From positions 1,116,001 through 1,180,000 of the forward strand of contig CM056878.1 of assembly GCA_029876055.1 (NCBI GenBank): a stretch of DNA of 64,000 bases, given 5' to 3'. Every line of letters begins with the position of its first letter. Within the stretch, counting starts at the first letter, position 1. This DNA is from Madurella fahalii. Taxonomy: Eukaryota; Ascomycota; Sordariomycetes; Sordariales. Under the pieces are notes generated by a model. It saw nothing but the letters and a program-made list of their open reading frames with translations. It did not search any database and was not told the origin of the DNA. Positions 46,616 to 55,786 of this stretch are shown piece after piece. Position numbers and translations under genes: made by a program.

Positions 46616-47222
46616 TAGTACAAGCGCAGATTTAATTGTATTTGGCATTTTGGGGACTGGTAACCTACAAACGGAGAGAAACATATCCTCCCCGAAGAGA
46701 TCCACGCCCCATGTGATATCAGAGGAACTTTGGGACTTGAAATGGATTTTCAATTAAGATTCTTGGATTTCCTTATTTTCTTTCTACAGATAGAGCGAGA
46801 TAAGATTCTCTTTGAAGAGCTCTTTTTTAATCACCGCAATTGACGTTCATACGTGGACACCTCTTGTCATCCTTCCAGTCCTTCCACGATACAGATCAGG
46901 CAACATCGTTAGATCCCCCTCCCCCTTCAGCCTTGACCCAGACCATCTCCTCTCAGCTTTTGCCCTTCTGGATAACGTATTACCAAAAGATGTGCACCTG
47001 AGAAAACCTTATTTGGCTCTGCTCAGGACCCCCTTTTCCGGTTCAAGCCGGGGGCCATGGAATCACTGATTCACACTCACGTCCTAAGCTTTATGGCGAA
47101 GGATGCGGCTACGCCCTTAAGTCTTCGGACAACTGCCGGGCCTTCGTGGACGCTTACGTTTTTGTTGTTGTTTTTTTCGCGCTCGAGCTCTCAAGTTCTA
47201 GTCGAAACGGATCACTTTTTTT
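46616..47222. other. Convergent intergenic region
   Basis: About 600 bp between the orphan gene and the single-TM gene, CT/T-rich toward the right end; no gene seen. Confidence 0.55.
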
Positions 47223-48026
47223 TTACACCTCCATCTGCGTCCACCCCTCTCGATGCCTATACCTCGGCGGCTGATGCCTCGCCAGCGCCGTCTTCACCGC
47301 CCTCACCTCCCTTCTCTCATCCTCGCTCAACCCCTGCACTGTCCACGTATTCACCCGCCTGTGCACCTCGGCTAACATGGCATCGCTCTGCGCCCTTAAC
47401 CTCTCCATCTCATCACTCCCCACCCCCGGCGCACTTTGCAGCGCCTTGAGCTGCGTATCGTTCCGAAATATCCTCACCAACAGCTCCGACACCCCCACGA
47501 CTTCCCCCGCCTCCAACGCCCCCCTCCCGTCCCTCTCGTACACCTCCGCGTGGCTCGCAAACCGCGGGTAGTACTTATCCAGCCGCTTCTCAAACTCCGC
47601 CGCGTGGAACCCCCCCCATCCGGCTCCTCCCATCCCCTCTTCACTACCGTCCTCATGACCAGCCGCAAGCGTCTCCCCCGAATGCCTCCCCCTAGACAGC
47701 AACCGCGCCGCCCCCGGCCGCGGCTTCAACAGCGTTCCATCCTTGATGCTCCAGAATAGCCAGCCGACGCCCCAGACCAGGGCCACGGCGCTGCAAAGAC
47801 CGAACACAACGGCCTCGGCGTTGCGGGAGCCGAGGTCAGTTCGGGCGGCGTTTTCGATGACGAAGGTTCCAGACGGAAAATTGTGCGTGTCGTTGAGGGC
47901 GCCCGGGATGGCGACGACGTTGGGCGGTAGCCACCCGAGATTCCATTCCGCCGTGGAGAGGTTCATTAGCTCGACCCATTTGGTCGGGAGGGAGGTGAGG
48001 TAGTTGTGGCCTTCCCAGGACTCCAT
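47223..48026 (-). CDS. Hypothetical single-transmembrane protein
   Basis: Single exon, 267 residues. The N-terminal 90 residues have Trp/Asn-rich segments (WVELMNLSTAEWNLGWLPPN) and NLST and NDTH as possible glycosylation sites. One strong membrane segment follows (AVVFGLCSAVALVWGVGWLF), then basic SIKDGTLLKPRPGAARLLSR and a helical cytoplasmic part (ELLVRIFRNDTQLKALQSAP, MERLRAQSDAMLAEVHRRVN). There is no cleavable signal peptide, so the topology would be type III-like: N-terminus outside or lumenal, helical tail inside. No family recognised. Confidence 0.6.
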   Translation of the reverse strand: MESWEGHNYLTSLPTKWVELMNLSTAEWNLGWLPPNVVAIPGALNDTHNFPSGTFVIENAARTDLGSRNAEAVVFGLCSAVALVWGVGWLFWSIKDGTLLKPRPGAARLLSRGRHSGETLAAGHEDGSEEGMGGAGWGGFHAAEFEKRLDKYYPRFASHAEVYERDGRGALEAGEVVGVSELLVRIFRNDTQLKALQSAPGVGSDEMERLRAQSDAMLAEVHRRVNTWTVQGLSEDERREVRAVKTALARHQPPRYRHREGWTQMEV

Positions 48027-48673
48027 ATTTGGGGATTGGTTCAGGTTTTGGTCCAGTCGGGTTGAGCGGGCTGGGGTGGTTTGTTGATTTCTCCCCAGCC
48101 GAGCCTGGAGAGAGGACTGGAGAGGACTAGAGAGGACTGGAGCTGGAGTTGAGATGGTGTCGAGATCTGGGTCGAGACCGAACTAGACTGGGAGGGGTGA
48201 GTGAGGTGAGGAACTGACAAGGCTGCAGAGCTGCGAGACATGATGGGCTGATAGCATCGCATTGCCTCCACCAGACACGCGTTCCCAGCATGCAATGTCC
48301 GGCAAGGCCCTCCAGACAGGCCAGCTAATTTCATGGCCTAGCCGACACAGCCTTCTTTAGCCCCTTCTAGGAAACCCCCTCGCCGCGTTGAAGCAGGCGC
48401 CCAGGGGGCCATGGCGTCCGGGATTGACGGCGGGCAGGAAATTCTTGCAATTTTATTTCTTCTTTTCGCCAGATGGCTACGGGGGTACGTACTTGGTACT
48501 TCCCGGGCTATCCTGCGCAAAACGGACAGCCCCAATCCGTCACCTGCTCCGTTTCCATCTCGACGGGAAGAGAATTCGATGGGAATGGTGCGATGTTCAA
48601 TCCTATCTACCCAATTTTGAGAAGCAGATTCAGAATCTGGCATGTTCGTTCTCGTGACAAACCGAGGCTAATA
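48027..48673. other. Intergenic region with short direct repeats
   Basis: Contains three 10-bp AGAGGACTRG repeats at 48111-48140. The rest is without a supportable gene. Confidence 0.5.
48111..48140. repeat. Three tandem 10-bp repeats AGAGGACTRG
   Basis: AGAGGACTGG, AGAGGACTAG and AGAGGACTGG are exactly adjacent, about 85 bp upstream of the single-TM gene start. Confidence 0.85.
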
Positions 48674-51600
48674 TCAGGACGAAATAAACCGACCCTTCAC
48701 AATGATGTGTTCAGAAGTTGTGTCATTGCTGCCGTCCCCAATCCTCACCATACACGGCTGCATCATTAGTCCAACTGCCGTGTCGACACCTGTCAATCCG
48801 CCTTCGTCGGCAAACCGATCGCCCGCCCGAACGAGATCCCCAGACTCGCATGGCTCGAGCATGACATGGGCACGTTGTGAGCCCATCTGCAACGACAAGA
48901 TGCCCATATCATAGACAACCTTGAAGATCTGTGCCGGGACTCTAGAGTCCAACTGCCTGTTACTTAACCGCAAGAGCTTGTCCGTCAACGCTTTCACTAC
49001 GCGGTCCACGTTGGCCTTGAACATGCCCGGATAGGTATGAGAGCCCTCGTGTTGCTGCATCGGATTTGGGTTAGCCTTCACTGCCTTCAAAAAGGCATCA
49101 AAAAAAGATGCTCTCCAGACATTGGTCGCTTTGTCGCCAGGAAATTCGAGAGATGTGCCTGTCAAGAAATTAGCGAAGACCACCAAAGATGAGGGAAGCT
49201 TCCACGAACCGTCGGATGTGGGCCGAGAGAAAAGGAGGTAAAGATGGTAAAGCCTCTCGAATCCCTCTCCAAGGCTTCCGAGACAGCCAAAGCCTAGAGG
49301 GAACTCGAAGAAGCCAGCTAAGATAACACTCCAGCATACACTTCGAACAAATATCGTCCAGCTGCGGTCTCGCTCATGTGGGTTCTGGTCGAGATAGTTT
49401 GTTGGGTCCAGCGATTTGTCGAATAAGTGTGTGCTGGGTCTTCCTACACCGGCGCTCAGGTTGGTGATCTGTTGCGAGATGGATTCCAGGAGCTGGACAA
49501 ACGCACTATCCGATATCTGCACGTAGTATCTGTCCTGAGATCCGACGATGGTTCCCTGCAGAGCTTCGATGCGCTGTTGTTGCTTCTTCATTGCTTTTTC
49601 GACCTCAGTTTTGACCTTGCGATCGCCCTCTGCTTGCAACTTGTCGAGCTGCTCACGGTGTGCTTTGTTTTCTTGCAGAATTTGATCATTGAGCCTTTTG
49701 ACCTCTTCGTCTCGCGAGGTTTTGAGTTCGGTGACCTGAAGTTCTAACCCCTCAACCTTTCGGCTGTGCTCCTCCCTGAGGTCCTGTGTTTGGCAGCTAT
49801 GCTGTGACCGAAGCCTCCTCATCTCCTCAGCGTGCTCTCCCTTAAGATCCCGGGTAAGACCGTCATGTTCCAACTGAAGCATTCGGATGATTTCGGCGTG
49901 TTCTTTTCTCAGTTCCTGGATTTGGCCACCGTGTTTTGCCTGAAGTGTTTGGATGGCTTCAGCATGCTCAACTTTCTGACGTTCGTATGCTGCATTCAGC
50001 GTTGCCAGTTCCCGTTTAGTGGACTGAATGACATTGTTCAGCTCCACTTCCTCCTTGGCCGCTGCATCCTCCGCGTCTCTCCTCTCTTGCTCGATTGACT
50101 CGATAAGCTGAGAGTACTGAGTGATCTCTTCGCGGTGCTTCCGCCTCTCGTTCTCAAGATTCTTTGAAAGGGTTTTAATGTGTGAGTTGAGATCGTTGTT
50201 GTGTCTTTGTCCCGTTTCGAGTTCTACCCTCACGTCTTGAAGCACTTTTCTATTCACCTCCAATTCCTTCTTCGACTTCTCGAGCTCGTCCTTGTAAACC
50301 ACGGATTGGCCAGCAGTGGCAGAGAGCTCGATCTGGCATTGGTTGAGCGTTTTCTCGATAGCGTGCTTGCTCTCCTCCATCCCACGGAGCTTCTGTTTAG
50401 AGATGTTGAGATCTCTCGAGTAGTATTCCAACTTCAGATTGGCCTGTGCCAGTTCTTGATCGCGCTTACTCGCAACATCTGTCATAAGCTTGACCTCGTT
50501 CAGAAGCCGCTTCTTCTCCCCGGCATCTTCTCTCAGCTTCTCCCGCAGTTTTGCATTCCCTCTTCCCAGGTCAGCAAGCTCGGCGTCTCGCCGTCCCTTC
50601 AGCTCAGATGTCCAATCCAAGAGGGTCGTAAACCAATCGTATCCAGCTTTCTTCGAAATTTTATGCTCAGTCAAAAACTCCTCGATCAGCCCGTAGATGT
50701 TTGACGCGTCTTGGAAGACGATCCTACCACCATTCAAGGTGGCTGGTGTTCGGCACCGGTCCGGATCGAGATCGTTCATGGGGTTTGGTTGGGGTACAGT
50801 ATCCGCAGCCTCGACACTGTCCAATGCATCAACCCCCTGGTAGACAACCATCGCAAGCCTGTCTTCTCCATCACTGGACTTTCTTGAGTGTATGCTTTCA
50901 GCGTCCCCGACACTCGAAATAGTCAGCGTAGAGCAGTCATGAAGAACTGTGGCAATGGCGTTCTCTTGAACTTGACGGAGTTCGCTGGAAAGTTCCGAAC
51001 CACTTTGGGATACCTGTTCTTGGTCTGCACCTTTGCGTTGAGATTGGTGTTCAGCATCAGCGGGCCTCTCTTTTTCTCTGCCGGTATCCTGTTGAATCTG
51101 GGCGTCCGAGTCATGCCCATCTGGAGCAGTAGCCTGCAATCCATCCTCCCCGATGGGTGGGCCTGCCGGGACGAGCTGAGACGAAGCCGGACTCTGCTGC
51201 CTTCCGTTGACGCCTATCTCATCCTGCAATGGAGAGTGTTCCAAGGCCACATTGGTTTGCTCGCCTGAAACTCGATTCTCATACTTCCCCGATCGCTGAA
51301 CTTCGGCATCTTCAGGCCGACCCTCGACATCACCGCCTTCTTTAATTTCCCCTGCTTCCCTTGGGAGGGGGGCATTTTGCGATTGATTTTGAACAGGAGC
51401 GTCACAGCTATGTCTCAAGGGAGGACCCCGAGTGGCAGAGACATTTGTGAGTTGCCTTGTCAGTGGCACTGAGCATAGTGGGGTGGGTTGACCGGATGTC
51501 TTCACGGCCAGCCGAGCCGCAATCACAGATGTGCCCGTGACAGATGACTGAGAAGTCTGTCCAGCTGAATGAGGATGCTTTCCCGGGCTCGCACTGGAAG

Positions 51601-52066
51601 AGGTTGCTGAGGGCCTAGATGGCCTCAGAGGAGTTCTGGTAGAGGAAGCAGTTGAAGCGTCTTGGTAGGGTCCTGTATCCACTCCGTTTCTGTCTTGGAT
51701 AGGATCTGCAGGCAACTCGATGTCTGTTTTGACGGGATTTCCGGGATTGTTTTGGAACCATCGTGATTGACGACCTGGGTGCGAAGTAGAGGCCGTTAGC
51801 GGTCTCTGAAAGGGCAATGGGGGTAAAAGGTTCTGTGGTGTGCGTCTGCCCGGATCTGGGTACCCAGAAGAGCCGTGGTGTTGTCTCGACACCGTCTTCA
51901 GGTCTTGGGAGGTCTCTGCGGTTGATGAACTAGGAACCGTGGTATCAAACAAGCCGCGTTTCGACTGTGGCTTTTGGGTCTTAGCTGGAGATTGTCGTTT
52001 TTGGCTTCGTGAGCCCGGAAGGAGGCTCGAGATTCCCATTCTGGCGACGATCTGAGAGTCCACCAA
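48674..52066 (-). CDS. Large coiled-coil protein with C-terminal globular domain
   Basis: Single exon, 1,130 residues. Residues 1-440 are Ser/Pro/Gln-rich and probably disordered. A conserved-looking block follows (GRIVFQDASNIYGLIEEFLT, DWFTTLLDWTSELKGRRDAE). A long coiled coil runs from about 475 to 850 and includes four tandem 22-residue units at 700-787, each starting EH (EHAEAIQTLQAKH, EHAEIIRMLQLEH, EHAEEMRRLRSQH, EHSRKVEGLELQV). The C-terminal 280 residues look globular (SDSAFVQLLESISQQITNLS, RSVCWSVILAGFFEFPLGFG, LRLSNRQLDSRVPAQIFKVV). No known motor, kinase or SMC motif is present; a structural or tethering role is inference. A second in-frame Met (MGISSLLPGSRS, codon 10) is an alternative start. 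It is divergent from the Hsp70-like gene across 504 bp. Confidence 0.72.
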   Translation of the reverse strand: MVDSQIVARMGISSLLPGSRSQKRQSPAKTQKPQSKRGLFDTTVPSSSTAETSQDLKTVSRQHHGSSGYPDPGRRTPQNLLPPLPFQRPLTASTSHPGRQSRWFQNNPGNPVKTDIELPADPIQDRNGVDTGPYQDASTASSTRTPLRPSRPSATSSSASPGKHPHSAGQTSQSSVTGTSVIAARLAVKTSGQPTPLCSVPLTRQLTNVSATRGPPLRHSCDAPVQNQSQNAPLPREAGEIKEGGDVEGRPEDAEVQRSGKYENRVSGEQTNVALEHSPLQDEIGVNGRQQSPASSQLVPAGPPIGEDGLQATAPDGHDSDAQIQQDTGREKERPADAEHQSQRKGADQEQVSQSGSELSSELRQVQENAIATVLHDCSTLTISSVGDAESIHSRKSSDGEDRLAMVVYQGVDALDSVEAADTVPQPNPMNDLDPDRCRTPATLNGGRIVFQDASNIYGLIEEFLTEHKISKKAGYDWFTTLLDWTSELKGRRDAELADLGRGNAKLREKLREDAGEKKRLLNEVKLMTDVASKRDQELAQANLKLEYYSRDLNISKQKLRGMEESKHAIEKTLNQCQIELSATAGQSVVYKDELEKSKKELEVNRKVLQDVRVELETGQRHNNDLNSHIKTLSKNLENERRKHREEITQYSQLIESIEQERRDAEDAAAKEEVELNNVIQSTKRELATLNAAYERQKVEHAEAIQTLQAKHGGQIQELRKEHAEIIRMLQLEHDGLTRDLKGEHAEEMRRLRSQHSCQTQDLREEHSRKVEGLELQVTELKTSRDEEVKRLNDQILQENKAHREQLDKLQAEGDRKVKTEVEKAMKKQQQRIEALQGTIVGSQDRYYVQISDSAFVQLLESISQQITNLSAGVGRPSTHLFDKSLDPTNYLDQNPHERDRSWTIFVRSVCWSVILAGFFEFPLGFGCLGSLGEGFERLYHLYLLFSRPTSDGSWKLPSSLVVFANFLTGTSLEFPGDKATNVWRASFFDAFLKAVKANPNPMQQHEGSHTYPGMFKANVDRVVKALTDKLLRLSNRQLDSRVPAQIFKVVYDMGILSLQMGSQRAHVMLEPCESGDLVRAGDRFADEGGLTGVDTAVGLMMQPCMVRIGDGSNDTTSEHIIVKGRFISS
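49706..49969 (-). repeat. Four 66-bp (22-residue) tandem units within the coiled-coil gene
   Basis: Protein-level period of exactly 22 residues starting EHAE..., with His recurring at position 13 in the first three units and Leu at positions 9 and 20. DNA copies are diverged, so the repeat is old. Confidence 0.75.
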
Positions 52067-52570
52067 AAGACATGAATGATGTGTTGGAGACTTCTGGGCT
52101 GCTTCGTTTGGGGAGTAGGAAGAGGCCGAATGCGGCTTTCCAAAATGAAAGCGCCCATTGCGAGCCTGATGGACTCGGCCAGGCTCTGGGACATATGACG
52201 AGAGCTCTGATTGAACAATGGCTTTTCAAAACGGAAGAAAGTACCTTGGATGTACTCTGCGTCTTTTCAGCTCATGTCGGCGGCAAACAGCGTCACCACT
52301 GATTTGAAAAAGGCGCACCCCGGCTGGTGGGCCGCAGTGTTTGCCTCGCCGCTGTACGCGGCCCTCACCAGCGCCCACACAGGGGGTCAGCCGCACCACA
52401 GAGCGCCCGTTTCACTGCCTTCTCGGAGGATGCTCACAACTTGCTCTGCTCTGACAGGGTACCTCAAATATGCAGGTCTGAACCTTGCCGGCCAGCGAGT
52501 TTTAGCCTTTATACTCGTTCAGAATGTTCTCTTTCAATTGTTTCGGTTGCGTTGATGGGCGAGAGCAATC
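52067..52570. promoter_or_regulatory. Divergent promoter region, coiled-coil / Hsp70-like pair
   Basis: 504 bp between outward-facing starts. A partial heat-shock-like GAANNTTC (52522-52529) lies 42 bp before the Hsp70-like ATG, but a full three-unit element is absent. Confidence 0.35.
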
Positions 52571-54863
52571 ATGGCAGATCCCGACGAGGTCTCGCAGCTG
52601 ACGGTAAGTTCTCCTCAACTTTCAGCAACCCATCGAGGCACATCCGTCCGTGCTGATGACTCTTCGCAGAGGACGTCGGCCATGCGAACTGAAAGTGGCA
52701 GTGGTCCCCGCCACATTCTCAGTGTCGATTATGGCACTACCTACACGGGCAAGTAGCGCCATGGCCTGTTGTTCCGTCGCTCGACCACTGATGCCATTTA
52801 GGTGTTGCTTGGATACTGACGAGTGGAGATGCCAATAATCCCTCAGGTATTGAGCAAATTCACACAATTGAGAATTGGGGTGGCCGTAACGAGCCCAAGG
52901 TTCCTTCCAAGATCACCTATACCGCCATCCAGGGCCGCACGGAGCGATGGGGCTACGGCGTTGGCGATAGCCCCTACGTCCTCAAGGAAACCAAACTCGA
53001 CCTCGAAAAGCCACGACGTATAGAAGCGCTGGAAGATCTACTGCGGACTATCGCAGTCCTCGACTACATGAGTGTTCGCGAACACAACGTTCTCGCCGAG
53101 GACATCCCGAGACATGTCACGAAAACTCCGCTCGAAATTGTCACTGATTACCTCTGCCACATTGCCGCAGCCGTTCGGCGGAACATCCTCGCTGGGCCAG
53201 CTCATGGACTAGGACAGTTTCCCGTCGATCTCATCTTTACCCACCCAGTTGAATGGGACAAGCAGGGAATGAACCTCACTTTTCGAGCCGTCATGAGTTC
53301 TTTTGGCAAGGAGTTTCCCGAGATTGCTCAGACGAATGGGAAAATCTACATGGCGTCGGAGTCGGAGGCATGCGCACAGTACACGATGCGGGACTCCCAG
53401 GAGGCGGCCATTGGGAGTCTTGCAAAGGGCGATTGCTTCATCGTGGTCGATGCCGGTGGTGGAACAGTAGACTTAGCAGCTTACCTAGTGAAAGAGGTCG
53501 AGCCGTTTCGTGTGAAACTGGCGACAAATCCCACTGGTGAGCCCCTTTCCGTCTACTTGAACCCCCGATAGGAATTGCGCGGAAACCCACTGACGGAAAA
53601 GAAGGCCGACGATGCGGGGCTGCCCTCATTGATGACGAATTTATGAATGGCTTTCTTCCTTGTCGTCTCAGCGTCGCCGAAATTGAGCAGCTCAGGTTCT
53701 CAGGGGGGTCCGATGATCGATTCGGAGGCGCCGCACACAAATCGCTCCGCCGTGGCCAAGAGCAGGTTCTGTCAGAGTTCATCCATCTCAAGCACACTTT
53801 TGAGGGGCCGTTGGACAATGGAAACCACCCGGGACCAAGCTGGATCAATCTCCCGCGAGGCGTCGGGACCCCTGATGAGAGAATGCTCATTAGAGCTGGG
53901 CAGCTAGGCATAACTTGGTATGAGAATCACCTGGCGTTTCCTATAAGCATTTTGCTGACAGTCCACCGTAGCCAGAATATGATGGACATGTTCGAGGTCT
54001 CGCTACGTGGGACCAGAGAACTGATCGAGGGCCAGGTCAGGATGCTCGATGGGCTTCAACTTCCGGCGCGAGCCATTTTCTTCTCTGGTGGCCTTTCAAG
54101 GAACAAATACGCCTTGAAGGAGCTTACGGCCCTCGCCGGTGTCCTCGGTCTCGACCCCTTCTCCGGTTCGGACAGCTGGACAGCTGTGGCTAAGGGGGCT
54201 GCTTTGATGGCAATGGATGTCGGCTGTGGACCACTCTTGCAACCGAACATCCCATGCCCTTTCCATATCGGCGTCGTTTTGTCGACGAGGTACACATCGT
54301 ATGATCACGATCTGCGGCAAAAGTACACGGATACGTTCGACGGAGTTAACCGCGCCAAAGATCACATCCAGTGGGTGGTGGCAAGAGGAGACTTGGTGAC
54401 CATGGAAGGCATCAAGGAGAGAGTCAAGATCACCAGGAAGTTCAGCCCACATGGAAGCTTGAATGGGCAGATCAACGTGGTTGTATCTCGGTACGAGGGG
54501 CCACAAAATCCGCCCAGCAAGTTCACGGTCAATGATGATGGTGAGCACGGAAACATATATCTCACACTGCGAGATATAAGATGTTTTGGCCAGAGCAATT
54601 ACTGACAGTTGGTTACAGAGTCACGCACCACCTACTCGCTGAACTACACTCTTGCGAGCATTACACCAGACAAGCGCAGGCGATGCCCGTCAGCCTACGT
54701 GGAGGTCCACAATGAGTCTGGTCCATCCTACTGCCAGGTGCAGCTTGAATTGGAGATTCAAGTCAGCCAGAGGTCGTCTCAGGCCGAGGTTCGGCTCATC
54801 TGGGGAAGAACAGGCGACCATGGGGGGTGGCCGTTGTCCAAGACCCAGTACATTCCGTTTTGA
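52571..54863 (+). CDS. Non-canonical Hsp70-like ATPase (actin-like ATPase domain)
   Basis: Model exons 52571..52603, 52670..52748, 52802..53536, 53572..53917, 53972..54540 and 54619..54863; 668 residues. Hsp70/actin fold motifs: phosphate-1 LSVDYGTTYTGVAW (formed across intron 2), phosphate-2 FIVVDAGGGTVDLAAY, and adenosine motif AIFFSGGLSRNKYAL. The canonical Hsp70 substrate domain and EEVD tail are absent; a beta-rich C-terminus (YVEVHNESGPSYCQVQLELE) takes their place. Fungi often hold many such divergent Hsp70-like genes of unknown role. Intron 2 (52749-52801) uses GC-AG ends (GCAAGT...TTTAG), the only way to keep phase. The intron at 53918-53971 is 54 nt and stopless; it is inferred from GTATGA, GCTGAC and GTAG and because removing it restores the family helix. 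Without it the protein has 686 residues. Confidence 0.8.
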
Positions 54864-55786
54864 GCCGGACGGCTTTGCAGCAAAATCACAGAAGGTTTCT
54901 CAAAGTTTCCACGGCGCCAATGACTGGAATAATGGCTTCCAGAGGCCTTAGAAATTAGTATCCAATTTAGCTCCGATCAACTCTACTTCTGGTTTTTATA
55001 GCATCCATATAGGGGATCTTCTCCGAGATTCCATCTGAGGTGGTCAAAGCCAAATCAGATCACTGTTTTTCGGAAGGTGTAGAAGCCCATATTTCCAGCC
55101 ATTGGCGCTATGTTCTCGGTTGGGCAGACCGTCACTCAGGTCTCCGAAGAGTGCATGCAGATCTCGACCCGCCAAACAAACGGTCGCTTCGGGATGCGGG
55201 TGGCGCCAGCCAGAAGCAATAGTCGAGGCACTGCAGTGAATACGACCTACAAGGTACATATGCAGTAAAATCCAAAGAAGGCGACCACTCAGAGCCTCGC
55301 CGGATGTCATCGGATCCAACTACGGACCGCCGTTTTCACCGTTTCGGAGCCTCGTCAACCTCCCTACTCAGAACATCCATCCGCAGAACATAGAGCACGC
55401 AAGCCAAGATGATTGAGAGAATAAATGCCTGCCTGCCTGGCCTAGGGGCTGGGGGGGCTGAGTAACTATTGCAGGTGGCGTGCGTCTGGATTGGCTTGGA
55501 CGGCATGGATGGGTCATGGATCGGTCGTGGAATACGGAAGGACCTAGGGGAGGCATGAGAGCAAACGGCCGCTTTATCCACTCTAGTGGTGCTTCCTCAG
55601 CTCAGTTTTTTTTTGGAGGGGGGGATCGGATGAACCGGACTGACGTCCTTGATCGTGGCTTGGCTAATCGCCTTTCTTTTTGTGTTGTTTTGTTTTGTCT
55701 GCCAGTTGTTTGCAAGTTGGGACACACCACACCACGCGGAGTTCACGTCAGTTGACGCAGGCCGGCCACGGCAATCGATAGAAATC
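54864..55786. other. Intergenic region upstream of the seven-TM gene
   Basis: About 920 bp; contains a T9/G-rich patch near 55606-55624. No gene supported. Confidence 0.55.

Noticed and set aside
48111..48140. CRISPR-like short repeats
   Set aside because: Adjacent 10-bp copies without spacers in a eukaryotic genome; a simple tandem repeat.
52501..52570. Heat-shock element before the Hsp70-like gene
   Set aside because: Only GAANNTTC is present; the third unit has wrong spacing, so a functional element is not supported.
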